The notes: generated by a model not told the origin, from the letters alone. A DNA stretch of 64,000 nucleotides from Symsagittifera roscoffensis (GCF_963678635.1 NC_087070.1:32974695-33038694), one strand, 5' to 3'; positions 11,160 to 22,819 are shown, numbered from the stretch's first letter. Numbers and translations are program-made.

Positions 11160-11502
11160 AGTTGAAGACGATCTAAACGGCCATATTCTGAAAATAAAAA
11201 CTAATTCCGAACAATTGTTCGCTATTGCGGATTCGGTCAGCCCAATGTCTTTTCTAAACGAAAAAATCGCAAGGCGCATTCAACAACACGATAAATATGC
11301 ACTGTTCAGAACCATTCCATTGGGAGATACAGCCCGACATTTAGCGTGTTACAATGGCGAAACGATCGTTCCGAAAGGAAGATTGACCATTAAAATCGAG
11401 TCAGGGGGTTGGAAAATTCAGTCAGCTCCGTTCATCGTGGTCGATGACAAAAAGCAAACATTATCGGAAGGAATCTACCTCCGCAGATCGGCATCAAATT
11501 GA
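11160..11502 (+). pseudogene. G1 aspartic protease, catalytic glycine lost
   Basis: Retropepsin region in the same frame as the zinc knuckles. The segment FAIADSVSPMSFLN aligns with the family active site D-[ST]-G; here the Asp codon is at 11230-11232 but the following Gly is Val. The related element at 25837 keeps DTG at the same place. The frame stops at 11502 and pol continues in another frame. The substitution should inactivate the enzyme. Confidence 0.75.
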
Positions 11503-11559
11503 TTCAAGAACAGAAAACAGAAAAGGTACATGCTTTACGAGAACAAGAAAACTCGAATC

Positions 11560-12495
11560 CGGCGATAAAACAATGGGTCAAATTGTGCGTACGTATCGGA
11601 AAATCCAAAAGTCACACAATGAAAACACAGTTCCTTGAATAATTCGTTCCAATACAACAGAAGTGTCGAGGCATTCCGTTACATCTGCAGGAACGTGTGG
11701 AAGGAGAACTAAACAAACTAATTGATCAAAGACATATTATCAAATTAGATAAATGTTCGGACAAACAGTTTATAAGCCCAATTGTCATTACAGTGAAAAA
11801 GGACCAAACAGTTAAACTTGCGTTGGATTCGAAGAAAATCAATAAATTTCTTCATAAAAACAAGTATCAGATGCCTAATATCGACTTATTATTGGTTAAC
11901 ATTGCGCAAGTAGTCAAATCAGACAAAACAAAGCCAACGCTGTTCTCAAAACTTGACCTGGGATACGCATACTCACAAATCCCGCTGGATCGTAAAACAC
12001 GTGAACAATGCATTTTCAGTTTAGTCGGTGACAATGCAACAGGAACGTTTCAATTCCAAACGGGATTCTACGGCCTCACAGATATGCCAGCTGAATTTCA
12101 AAAAGCTGTCGACTTAACGTTGACGAATTGCACGAACACATACGCATATTTAGATGATATACTAGTAGTCACTAAGGGAAACAAAGAGTTACATCAACAG
12201 AAGTTGAAAGCAGTTTTGGACAAACTTGATGAAGAAAATCTCGCGATTTCGCTCGAGAAATGTAAGTTCGCTTGCAAAGAGATTGAGTGGCTAGGATTTA
12301 ACATCAATAGTGAAGGCACAACCCCACTAATTAAGAAAACCGAAGCAATAGAGAAACTGTCAGCACCAAAAACATTTAAACAATTAAAAAGTTTTATGGG
12401 GTCAATACATCAACTCACAAGATATATACCAAATTTAGCACAAGCAGCTGCAGCGCTCCGTCCATTGCTAAAAAACACAGAAAAGAAAAAACCAC
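11560..12495 (+). pseudogene. G1 reverse transcriptase
   Basis: Reverse transcriptase of Ty3/Gypsy type. The long frame 11697-12524 contains the fingers (FISPIVITVKKDQTVKLALD), the palm motif with FSKLDLGYAYSQIPLD, the FQTGFYGLTDMPAEFQ block and the catalytic YLDD with its two Asp codons at 12153-12158. The thumb and start of the connection (LKSFMGSIHQLTRYIPNL) follow. The end of the frame at about 12495 shows a junction where the segment that usually links thumb to RNase H is shortened and the frame changes. Translation upstream of 11697 is interrupted. Confidence 0.92.
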
Positions 12496-12960
12496 TTGAC
12501 TGTGTTACTAAAGTTAGTAGCTGAAATTACTCAAAACAAACATTTTGACCAAGAATTAGAAACTCGCATAGTTTGCGACGCATCGAATACAGGTTTAGGA
12601 GCTGCATTGGAACTAAATTCACCAGGGCGTTGGATAGCCGTAGCATACGCATCACGTTTTTTAAATTCCCTCGAGGAAAAATATTCCGTAAATGAACTAG
12701 AATTATTGGGAGTAGTTTGGGCAATCGAACATTTCAAATATTATCTTTACGGAAAAAGCTTACGGTCATTACGGATCATCAAGCTTTAATCAACGCTTTA
12801 ATTGCAAACGAAAGATCAAAAACAAGTCAGAGTCGACTCACACGATGGATTGATAGATTAATTCCCTTTCATTTTGATATCAAACACTTGGCGGGGAATA
12901 TAATGGGACTAATAGACTACATGTCCCGAAATCCAGTTGGATTGGCAATACCCCCTAGTG
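12496..12960 (+). pseudogene. G1 RNase H, frameshifted
   Basis: RNase H removes the RNA strand during reverse transcription. Acidic residues are visible in RIVCDASNTGLGAALE and in NELELLGVVWAIEHF (first frame, to about 12760), then TDHQALINAL in the next frame. The connection to the integrase side has GLIDYMSRNPVG. The frame change near 12760 breaks the protein. Confidence 0.88.
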
Positions 12961-13970
12961 AGTACGATGAGGAATTTGTAGTTGCATCAATTAATGCATT
13001 CATAAACGACCTCGAATTGATTGACAATGTCATTCTAAATAACTTGGCCAATCAGAACAAAGCACCGTATGAACTGATCAAAAAACGCGCGGAAAATAAA
13101 GGGTTATTAGATACTACTTCAAACACTCAAATCACATATGAACATTCCAAACGTTCCACTCACGGTCAATTGCGAACTAAAACTTCAATTCAGTCTCACT
13201 CAAAAATCGCCAACGAACAGTCAGCTCTCTCAAACAAAATTTCTCAAAACAAAACAACCAGTCCGAAATACAGTAAATTGTATTATTCACTCTAAGATGA
13301 ACAGACGACCAGAAACTCGTGGATTCAAAGGAGGCTTCCTACCTGCGGAACTGAAAAGTACCGATGCAAAAGGACAAAACACAAATTCAGCTACACAGTG
13401 GCAAGGATCGTCCGACCGGGAAGAAAGTCTGTCAGACCCACGATGGCACAAAGGCCACCTACAAAAGGAAAGAAAGCGAACACCAACTCACCAAAACAAA
13501 CAAAATACCGAAAGTACCACAAATGTTCAAGATGCGAAAGAGGTCATTACTAAAAAGAAAATTGAAGAGACACGCCAAAATCAAACTTCCCCAAAATCAT
13601 CTTCACTGATAATCGGGGAGAACAAGACAGCCAAACGGAGAAAAAGATTCTCACGGAACAATTGAAAACAAAGTCCTGCCAGACAGAGAACGAAGCACCT
13701 TCCAGTTCTAAAACGAATTCATGCCAGACGGAAACTGAAGTAACCTCCAGTTGTACTCAAACAAAATTATCTGGAGAACAGAAATCGGAAGATGAGATTT
13801 GGGTAAGCCGCGTGGACCCAACGAAAACTACACAAGAAGAGTTGAAACACAACGAGGTACCCCCAACAATGACAAGTACATCACTTGAGGCCAGTCGTAA
13901 AATGATCACCGAGGGATTGATAGCAACGATAGAAAAAGCCACGAACACAACAGAAAGCGAATAAGACACC
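12960..13970 (+). pseudogene. G1 spacer: low-complexity region with repeated SCQTE motifs
   Basis: Between RNase H and integrase lie some 330 codons in shifting frames, rich in Lys, Thr, Gln, Ser and Asn. In 13662-13964 the repeats KSCQTENE, NSCQTETE and SCTQTKL appear in close succession. They resemble the K-x-TQT ligand motif of dynein light chain LC8, which is inference only. Most Ty3/Gypsy polyproteins have a far shorter linker here. An acidic/Thr-rich part leads to the integrase frame. Confidence 0.5.
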
Positions 13971-13973
13971 CCG

Positions 13974-15126
13974 TTGTTCCGGAAGAAACTTCAACGGGTA
14001 CTGGGTGTGCGGTTCATCGCGGCGGCAACGAAAAAAGATCGAAACCTCCGCCCATTCATCAACTTTGTAAAGAAACGAGACTGGGAGGCCATGAAAAACT
14101 CTTATGGGCCTTATTGGCACAATATCAGGAATCGACTTCATGTCCGCGAAGACTGTCTCCTGATTGATGAAAGGATTGTGATACCGACTCAACTACGTTA
14201 AACAGTGCTCGACAGCCTTCAATTGACCCACCCAGGATCGGCAGCCATACTGGATCTATGTCAACACGTCTGGTTCCCTCACATTCATAGAACCATTGTC
14301 CACATGGCTCAGAACTGCAAACACTCTACGGAACAAGCTAAAAATCTAAAACCCATTGTAGGAAAAAAACATTCACTCCTTTTGGAACCGGTGGTAGAAC
14401 CTAACGAAGAAGTTCAATTAGATTTCGCAGGACCCCTTCCGGATGAATTAAATAGGGATGCTTACATTTTGGTCGCTATAGATAAGTGGGCAAAGTTTCC
14501 TACCGCAAAGGTTGTTTCCAACACAACAGCCGATATCGCCATTAAATTCATGCAACGATTTATTTCAAACAACGGCGTACCAAGAAGATTAAGATGCGAT
14601 CGGGCTCAGACATTCAGAGCAAAGAAATTTCAACTTTTCTGTAACTCAAATAATATCAAACTAGTTTTTGCACCGGTAGACGATCACAGAGCAATAGGGG
14701 ATAGTTGAACGAATGATACAAACACTCAAACGCAGACTAGCGGTAATGAGGATTGATAAAACAAACACACCGTATCGAATTGCTTCCTACGTAGCCGAGA
14801 TAATAAAAACTTTACGGATCACACCACACGGCGTCACAAAAATTTCACCTTTTGAAGCACACTTAGGCCGTAAACCTAACGCTCCTCTATCAAACATCGC
14901 AACAAATAGTACACCAAATAACTTAAATTGGGAAAACGCAAAACATGTATGTTTAGATCGAAAGAACCTAGAAAAGCCGCCACTACCCGCCGAGATCATG
15001 CATGATCTCAAAAAACGGTCGGAAGACGAGGTGACAGTTAAGGAAAAAGGGACACTAAACACAATTACCAAAGAATCTCCAAATGCCAAAGTCTCCCACA
15101 CAGCAGATAACAGGTGCACGTCATAA
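13974..15126 (+). pseudogene. G1 integrase, three frames
   Basis: Integrase inserts the cDNA. A zinc-binding-like part (LTHPGSAAILDLCQHVWFP, then NCKHST) keeps His residues, but the last Cys of the usual C-x2-C is not evident. The catalytic core has Asp at 14421-14423 (QLDFAGPL), Asp at 14598-14600 (RLRCDRAQTF) and Glu at 14707-14709 (VERMIQTL). A frameshift and stop at 14706-14708 separate the second Asp from the Glu. The C-terminal part continues to about 15126 with FEAHLGRKPNAPLSN. Confidence 0.9.
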
Positions 15127-15469
15127 AGTTATAGAACTAGCCAAAGATAAACTTAATGTAAGATACAAAGGGATACAAAGAACAATAGGCCCACACACTA
15201 AGAAAAAGATAGAACAGGTGGCTTGAAAAACCATTAGGATAGCAACGAGAGTAAAATCTCCAAAAACGTGTGAACAAAAATATAAGACGGTGGATGGAAA
15301 AATTTTGACATACACTCCACACACCGCTTGGGTACAAACATTTGGCAAACAACCGAGATTATTAGGAAATAGCGGAGCAGCTTTTGTACCGAAGCCTTTA
15401 ATTTATGGACCTTGTAGACCATCTCGGCTAAGCGATTATTTGGCTTATTAATCCGCACGGCTTATTTTG

Positions 15470-16256
15470 TAGACATTAACAACCCCAACGTGCCACAACA
15501 TGCAATGTTCCAAAAAGATGAGGTGACGGGTCTCCCAGTGAAACATACGAAGAAATCAAAACAGCAAACGACCAGCCCAACGAAACGGAAGGCGAAAGCA
15601 ACGGGGAAACGCACTGGAGGACGACTTACAACAAAACCCCAAAACAGAGGAATGACGTTGGAAACAGAGGTAGCAACAGGAAAGGAAAAACAACAACTGA
15701 GGATGTAGAGTCAAATCAGGATGACAATCGATCAACCACATCATCGGAAGATGTAGCCCCTTCGCCAAAACGGCAGAATCAGAAAACAACACCACCAGCA
15801 GCAGAACCATCAAGGAAATCCGCACGAAACCGCCAATCGGCGCTGTCAAATGTATTTGGGAATGCAATCCCAATTAACGCTATAATCGAACCGAAAAACA
15901 TTGAAAAGGAAAGTCGACGATTCGAGATAGACTCGCCACCTGAACAGCAAAAATCAAATTATCCAAGCCTGAAAACTTTAATCAAGGAAATGGTTTTTTT
16001 TTCGGACGAAACCCCGCAATATCAAGCGTGTTTAAAGTTTATTGAAGCTATCAGCCCAAAACAGGCCAACAAGAAAAATGAGGTGGTGGATTTAACGTCA
16101 CTAACGGATGAGGAGATGGCGGAAAACAGTAATGATATCTTAGTTATCAAAGAAGAAAAAACTCAGAAAAATGATGCTGATGCGGAAATGCCAGACGACG
16201 AAGAACACACGAAACAGGAAGATGAAACGGAAAAAGAAGTAAAAGAGGCAAAATGA
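15470..16256 (+). CDS. G1 downstream accessory ORF (basic then acidic, SIM-like motif)
   Basis: Downstream of integrase is a disordered, charged coding region in the place where env lies in some Gypsy elements; no signal peptide or membrane segment is seen. One frame is open from about 15709 to the stop at 16254-16256, with a basic first part (PSPKRQNQK, SRKSARNRQ) and an acidic last part. The motif NEVVDLTSLTDEE matches the hydrophobic-core-plus-acid pattern of SUMO-interacting motifs, and DILVIKEE follows. The part before 15709 is in another frame. Function is unknown; a nuclear tether for the integration complex is one guess. Confidence 0.55.
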
Positions 16257-16340
16257 ATGAGGATTAGCGGCCCACGGGGAAGAAACCAAAACTACAACGG
16301 TTCCACGTGAACTTTAAAACTCAATTACTATTTATAATCT

Positions 16341-16354
16341 GTGTCGAGGGGGAA
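16341..16354 (+). other. G1 polypurine tract
   Basis: GTCGAGGGGGAA lies directly upstream of the 3' LTR, the usual primer for plus-strand DNA synthesis. Confidence 0.8.
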
Positions 16355-16629
16355 TGTCATCCGACATGGACCGACAAAACTTAAATAAATATATTTTATA
16401 CTTATAATTTATGTTGTTGTATATGTTTATGACGTTGCATGCCATAAACATACATTTAGCTGGTCAATCGACCTTGAGAGATCTTCTCTCAAACATTGAC
16501 CGAATGAACGGTCAGAGCATGAATAAACATTGGTTTAGATTGGTAGTTTTATCTCGCTCCGCGTTAGCTTATCTGTTTGTCGATCCATTCGGATTCTGGA
16601 ATCAACCGATCATACATTGAGGTATGACA
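16355..16629 (+). repeat. 3' LTR of Ty3/Gypsy element G1 (275 bp)
   Basis: Matches 9626-9901 nearly base for base and is followed by the second TACTT at 16630-16634, completing a 5-bp target-site duplication. The unoccupied paralogous site is at 1223-1227. Confidence 0.95.
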
Positions 16630-17001
16630 TACTTGCTCGAAATTAGGCAAAAAATCAATAATTTCAAACTGTTTTTCTCGACCCTGATTTTTTTTGGAAA
16701 TTTTCTAATATTCGAATCACGACTGAAAGGGCAAGAATATGATATATCATTCGATTCAGTCCGATGGTTATTTGTGGTATGTGATTTTGCGTGGAACACA
16801 AAAAAAAACCCGAACAAAAAATTCCTTCCCATTTTTAATGGTCGAAACAATGAAGGCACAATATTTGGTCGCTGGAATGCAGTACTAGACAACGGGCATA
16901 TCATTTTTGTGAAATGGCGTACGGGGACATCTCGAAATTTTAAAAATATAAATCCTTTTCTAGTCATTTGTTCAAGTTTTTCATTTGTTAGACAATTTTA
17001 G
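16624..17001 (+). CDS. Unrecognised duplicated ORF, copy 2 (125 aa)
   Basis: Counterpart of the ORF at 1226-1597. G1 inserted just upstream of this frame, so its first codons here come from the LTR end. The conserved core (RWLFVV, GRWNAVLD, VKWRTGTSRN) is kept. It may be an exon on the plus strand, but no donor or acceptor pair is convincing. Confidence 0.3.
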   Translation: MTYLLEIRQKINNFKLFFSTLIFFGNFLIFESRLKGQEYDISFDSVRWLFVVCDFAWNTKKNPNKKFLPIFNGRNNEGTIFGRWNAVLDNGHIIFVKWRTGTSRNFKNINPFLVICSSFSFVRQF

Positions 17002-17374
17002 TTTCTTTCAATCTAGCTTGTGTTTGTGAAATGTAGTATCGTCTATTTAATTCAAATAAATTGGCAAGAAATTGGAATTCTAAGAAATTTCTTTAAAAAA
17101 TTTGCATGTTTTTGAATGTCGACTCGGATGATGTTACACAATTCAGATTTCTAGTCATGGTCTCAGTTGACTAGGGAGAGTTCAAAAGTTTTCCATTGTT
17201 GAGGGAGTTTGAAATTTTTTAAGGCAGCATAAAAGATACATATGTTCATTAAACAATTAAGCTCACCAGCGTAGGGTTCAAAGTTACTCAATTTTCTTCA
17301 ACCTAATTAGACATTTAATTTTAAACTTTATTTAACTTGATCTATTAAAAGCATGATGTAATACAAGACTCTGT

Positions 17375-17980
17375 TGCTGAATGGTCAACACAGGTGATTT
17401 TTGGTCAGCATCTCGGATCTCAGAGTGTTTTTTTTTTTGTATTTTGGAGTTAATTAATTATCAGGAAAAATGTATGTTTTTTGAGAGCTTTTCAATTACT
17501 GCAATGTTTGTGAAGTACAATTGGGTTCAATATACGTTTTCAGGCTCCTTAAAACAGACAAAATGTGTGCAAAAAATGAAAATTGTTGTTGCAAAAAACA
17601 TCGTGATTTGAAAATGTGAACTGCTTGCATAGCAACCGGTTTTCTTGGAATGAATGTTGGTTTTGGAACTATGTCAGTTTTGCCTTTTCAGACACCCATT
17701 TTAAAGTAAGCAACGACCAAATTAGCAAGGTTCGCAATTTTTGTTAAAACTAGCTAATTATTCGATTTTAGGCTCAAAAAGGTTGCCATGAAATTAGCAG
17801 CTAGTGTGTAAATGCATAATCCACAAACATCAGTACATCAGCGCTAAATGTTTACTGATTTGTGAGTCAGATAACGTATTTCAATAATGTGTTCAAAGAG
17901 TAGAAAAATGAATTTCCCGAAAAAATTGTAGACTATCTGGCAACGGATAACATCGGAAGTACATAAGTTTTTTCATTTAA
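17375..17980. other. No gene recognised
   Basis: AT-rich single-copy-looking DNA to the right of the duplication end. The ORF at 17381-17611 has no recognised domain. Confidence 0.5.
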
Positions 17981-17982
17981 TA

Positions 17983-18850
17983 CAGTGCTGATTTAATTTA
18001 TTCGGACAAAAAGCAATTAAACTAGAAATTTAAAACGCATTTTTCTCAAATTGGGGTTACTTCAAGTAAAAAATGATGCTGACAAAACTTGCTAAAAATT
18101 TCGGTAGAAATAATGTGATGCAATTTGTTTTGCAAAGTTCGGGCTCAAAATTGGATGATTTTTGGCTGTAGTCCCTCTTAAGTTACGACAAAACTGCTTG
18201 ATCGATCACTGACATAATCATATCAAAGTGAGTCGATTTCGTAGGCTAACAAACTTAAATATAATTCGTAGGCCAAAAAATTAGGGTTGCATTAATTTAA
18301 AAATAATGGTGACAAAACTTGCTTAGAATTTCAGCTGAAATAATGTGATGCAATTTGTTTAGCTAAGTTTGGGCCTAAAATTGGATGATGTTTGACTGTA
18401 GTCCCACCAAAGTTTTGACAAAACTACTTGATTGATCACTGACATAATTATATCAAAGCGAGCCAATTTGGTTGGCCAACAAACTTTAAGTTGGGTATAC
18501 TATTCAAAACATGTTTTGATTAAAACAATTTTTAAGTAATTTGGGCATTTTTTGGAGAGTTTACCATTTTTGAAGTTTTTTAGTCTATGTAAGCGGCTCA
18601 CTTTGATATAATTATGTCCGTGATCATTCATGAGGTTTTGGCGTATTTTTTTATTGATTAAAAAAGCCAAAAATTATTCTTTTTTGGGCTTAAATTTTGG
18701 GACCGAATTTTGCAAAACAAATTGCTCCATATGCTGGAATTCTAAGCACGGTTTGTTTCAACACTTTTTTGATCTAAACTCAACCCAGTTTTAGAAAAAA
18801 GCGTTCTCACATTTTAGTTTAATGCGTTTCGTCCCGATAGTTTAAACGTG
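17983..18850 (+). mobile_element. Decayed MITE related to 21579-22308
   Basis: The left end CAGTGCTGATTTAA at 17983, after a TA, and the right-hand block AAACTCAACCCAGTTT near 18778 match the family at 21579. The outer right end is degraded. Internal blocks on CATAATTATATCAAAG occur in both orientations. Confidence 0.65.
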
Positions 18851-19683
18851 GGCGTTCAAGAGTTTAACGTTCAACGTTTCTGGAGTGATTTGAGTTTCTG
18901 TAGTTTCTTTCCATAAAACTTTGTGTTTGCTTCAGAAGTGGAGTTTATGGTTAGTTGAGTCGCCTTTTGCGTTTAGGTCAAAACATAAATTGCAAACCTC
19001 GACCCGGATAGTAATGGTTTGCACCAACTGTGCGTTTCAGTCAAATTTGAAAGGATGAAAACGAATGCACACATTTTGTTTTTGTTTGTTTTCTATTCTT
19101 AAACTGTGAGCATTTGAAACTTTTGTAGGAAGTTTAGCGTATTTTTCTAGGGATGTGAAACTTGGAACAGGCTGGGTTCGAGGGAATATGAATTGTTTCT
19201 TGCGAACTGCTAGCCGCTTCTGAAGTGGAATACTATCAAACAGGTCTGAGCAAATTTTTCTTCGGTTCGAGTTTTTTTTATCAAAGGGCTTATAAAATCA
19301 AGACACAGCTTCAGTTATATTAAGAACACAAAAAGTTGGCTCAAAAATTCAACTTTTATGAATATGATTGGTCAGTGCAGGGTGTTGCTATAGGTTTGAG
19401 TGCAAATCGACACCAATGAGTCATTGTCGCAAGTCAGAGGATCAATTTCAATCACTCGAAACAATGAAAAATAGTCTACAAAGATTCAGGGAAAATCTTT
19501 GTGATCTGCTGACTTTATACCAAACGTTTACGGTTAGATATTTAAGATCAAGTAAAGCAATTTTTGATATTGAACACTATCAAGAAATCAATTATAAATA
19601 CAATTTTCGGAACTTAAATTAATTGAATTCAGAATATTTTGGATTAGGTTAAATTGTTTTCAAAGCTAAAAAATTTCAAAAAA
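18851..19683. other. No gene recognised
   Basis: No convincing coding or RNA gene. The ORF 19368-19622 has no recognised domain. Confidence 0.5.
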
Positions 19684-20945
19684 AAACTTTTTGATCCGAC
19701 TTTCGTAAGGAAAGTAACGGAATATTTGTGCTCGGGTGTGTTTTTTTTTCTTCAAACAAATTTCGACTTTTAACTAGCCATTTTTTACGGAATGTTTCTC
19801 ATATCATTCGGAAGCTTTTATTGTCTTGAGCTTAAATTTGAAAAGATATATTACATGTGATCATTTTCTCGCAAAATTATGGGGGTTTAAAGATCGCTCG
19901 TTAATACAAAACGTTAATTATTGCCAGTTTCATGGATAAAAAGTGATCAAATTTGAGTTTTTTTATCGAATTCTACAAAAGTGAACAAGACTGCTCGTAT
20001 CAGGGCAAAGCCCTGAACGTTTCGACTGTCTTTCAAGGTCTGTGAAGCAGTTTTCGCTTTAAAAAAAGGATGATTTCTTTTTTTAAATGAAAAAAAAGTT
20101 ATTCAAAATTTGAGTTTTTCTTGAATTGTCTCCCCCACACGCCATATAAAGTACAGACAGATGGAATCTGCTCCTAGTAACGTAGAATTTATGACAAACA
20201 GCCTGTTTCAAACAATTTGGAACGATTTCTTTGAGGGATTAAATATCCGCTTACGCGTTAAGTGCACGAAACATCGAGCGTTAATTGTCCAAGTTGGCCA
20301 AAATGGCAATGTGTCGTGCTCTTAATGCGTAAGCGGAGATTTCATATAAACTACGAAAGAGTAGATTTCGCTCCTTGTTACAAATCAATTATGGCAAATA
20401 AGCTTCTTTCAACCAATTTGGAACGATTTCAAGACGGATTAAATCTCCGCTTACGCGTTAATAGCGCGAAATACATCGCGCGTTAATTGTCCCAAATTAG
20501 CCAAAATGGCAATCTTTAAACCCCCATAATTTTACGAAAAAAGATCACAAATGAAATATCTTTTCAAATTTAAGCTCACGACAACAATACCGTTTGAATA
20601 ATATAAAAAAATTCGGTCAAAAATGGCTAGTTAAAAAGTCGAAATTTGTCTGAAGAAAAAAAAACCCACCCCGAGCACAAATATTCCGTTACTTTCGAAA
20701 CTAGAAAGTTATCTTAATCGTTCCAATTCGGTTAAAGGAAGCTTATTTGCCAAATTGATTTATTAATGGGAGCGAAATATATCACTTTGTACTTTTAAAT
20801 GGCGGGGGATGATTTTCACAAAAATCTCAATTAAAAAAATTCTTTTCATTTTATTACATTTAGTTTGTTTTATGTTATTACTGCTCAGTAGACCTTAAAA
20901 GGCAGTCGGAATAATCAGGGATTTGCCCTGATACGAGCAGTCTTG
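19684..20945. mobile_element. Nested pair of hairpin-ended elements in opposite orientation
   Basis: From about 19684 to 19983 is the reverse complement of the right half of the element at 8817-9325; 19984-20700 is a forward copy starting ACTGCTCGTATCAGGG; 20700-20945 is the reverse complement of the left half. The simplest reading is a forward copy inserted into a reverse copy. The end hairpins are kept (ACTTTC/GAAAGT; CAGGGCAAAGCCCTG). The forward copy holds an internal duplication around CTCCGCTTACGCGTTAA (20244 and 20446). Transcripts across it could form long hairpins. Confidence 0.7.
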
Positions 20946-21576
20946 TTTTACTTGAGTTCTAATAGAGAGACAAGAATATGACAATTGTCAGTTGGATATA
21001 GGTTGACCGGCAGAAACATTAACGCTCAGAGAGGGAAAAAAGATTTCTCAAAGAAAGAAGAAACAGATGAAAAAATGAAAAAGACGCCAGGAGTTACTGG
21101 AGATAATTGATTCAGAAGTAGCACTAATGCAATTTATTTGTAATGAAGATAGTTTTTTTATATACGTAGTTTCAGATTGATATTCAAAATCAAGTCGATC
21201 TGAATAATGTACATTTTCTATGAGCTAATCTGACGTAAACTAGTTATGATTGAACTATTTGTGAAAAAGGTATTTTGCGGTGTTAGTTTTCAAAATTTTA
21301 AATAGATTAGGTTAGTTTTAAACTTTCTGCATAGGGTAGTTTTATGTAAAATACACCGCGTGGTCATTACGGTACCTATCTTCAAACGGATAGGTTTGTG
21401 CAACTCATTGGTGTAATACCATTCTTAGTCCTCGTAATTCAATGGTCTAAATAGATTTACCGGATTGCTGAAAAGGGCGAGAGCTTATAAATAGATCAAT
21501 TTCACTCTAAAATCTTTAAAGTCGGCCTGACTAGTAAATTAGTCAAGCTTTACAAAAACCAATTGGAAAATAATTA
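20946..21576. other. No gene recognised
   Basis: AT-rich DNA, no supported feature. Confidence 0.5.
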
Positions 21577-21578
21577 TA

Positions 21579-22308
21579 CAGTGCTGATTTAAATTAACCG
21601 GACAAAACGCGTGAAACTTGAAATTTAAAACGCGTTTTTCTCAAATTGGGTTGAGTTTAGGAGAAAACTCATGAAGACAAAACTTGCTTAAAATTTTAGC
21701 AGAATTAATATGGTGTAATTTGTTTTGCAAAATTCGGGTCCGAAATTTTACTCCAAAAATGGGTCATTTTGGCTTTTCTTAGTTAATCAAAAATTACGCC
21801 AAAAATACCCAGTCGATCACAGACATAATTATTTCAAAGTGAGCCCCTTGCGTAGCTCAACAAACTTTAAGAAGGGTATTTTCTCCAAAAAAAATGCAAA
21901 TTGTTTAAAAATTGTTTCTAAATAAAAAGTTGGTATTTTATATAGTAAAAATGACCTTTTTTGTCTATCAAACAAAAATAAATTAACTTATACAATTTTT
22001 TGGAGATTATCCCCTTCTTAAAGTTTGTTGAGCTACGTAAGGGGCTCACTTTGAAATAATTACGTCTGTAATCGACTGGGTATTTTTGGCGTAATTTTTG
22101 ATTAACTATGAAAAACCAAAATGACCCATTTTTGGGGTAAAATTTCGGACCCGAATTTCGCAAAACAAATTACACCATATTAATTCTGCTAAAATTTTTT
22201 ATCAATTTTTTTTCATGAGTGTTCTCCTAAACTCAACCCAATTTGAGAAAAACGCGTTTTAAATTTCAAGTTTAATGCGTTTTGTCCGGTTAATTTAAAT
22301 CAGCACTG
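21579..22308. mobile_element. Fully palindromic MITE, Tc1/mariner-like (730 bp, TA target)
   Basis: The ends CAGTGCTGATTTAAATTAAC and its complement are flanked by TA at 21577-21578 and 22309-22310. The inverted arms cover almost the entire element: the small ORF at 21725-21925 (plus) and that at 21918-22163 (minus) translate to nearly the same peptide. TA duplication and CAGT-type ends fit the Tc1/mariner superfamily. It encodes no transposase. Confidence 0.85.
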
Positions 22309-22819
22309 TAGACTATGACTGTTTAAAAAAAAATACTCTGCAACCTTAAATTTAAGTACAAAAAACTAAAAGAAAGCGAGAGGCGAAAACGTCATTAATG
22401 AGAAACCGAACGGATTGCACTATTAAAGAGTGTTCCGATCACAGTCATTTTTGTAAATTACTTTAAAAACGAAAATTGAATCTTATTTCTGAATCCTCAA
22501 AAGTTATTCCATTTGTAGAGCAATTAATAACATCTGAAACATTTTTTTTTGTTTTGTAATTTTCAGAGGTCCTCAGATGTTTATTTATTTTGAAAAAATA
22601 AGTTAAGCCCTCTAAATTGGACCAAAATTTAAAAAAGTCTGTTTTTTTTGTTTATTCTGCGCACGGAGTTGTGCTACAGATCAAATCACAAGTCAGAAAG
22701 TGCCAATATATCAAATCGCAACGCCTGTTATTGGAGCATCTATTTCGTCCGAAAAAACACCCCTCCAAAAACTTATTGCCCCTATCAATCACTTCAATAA
22801 GTCATTGTGCAAGTTTTTG

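Larger units (their letters stand above)
7891..17374. repeat. Segmental duplication, copy 2 (filled copy)
   Basis: Homologous to 1-1975 once the insertions at 8817-9325 and 9626-16629 are removed. Position 7891 corresponds to base 1, and homology to the left of 7891 cannot be tested. The right end at 17374 falls where copy 1 meets the fold-back element at 1979. Confidence 0.9.

Noticed and set aside
15470-16256. Envelope gene of an errantivirus-type element
   Set aside because: No signal peptide, cleavage site, cysteines or membrane segment; composition is charged and disordered.
21725-22163. Paired ORFs on opposite strands with the same peptide
   Set aside because: The two are the arms of one palindromic MITE, not genes.
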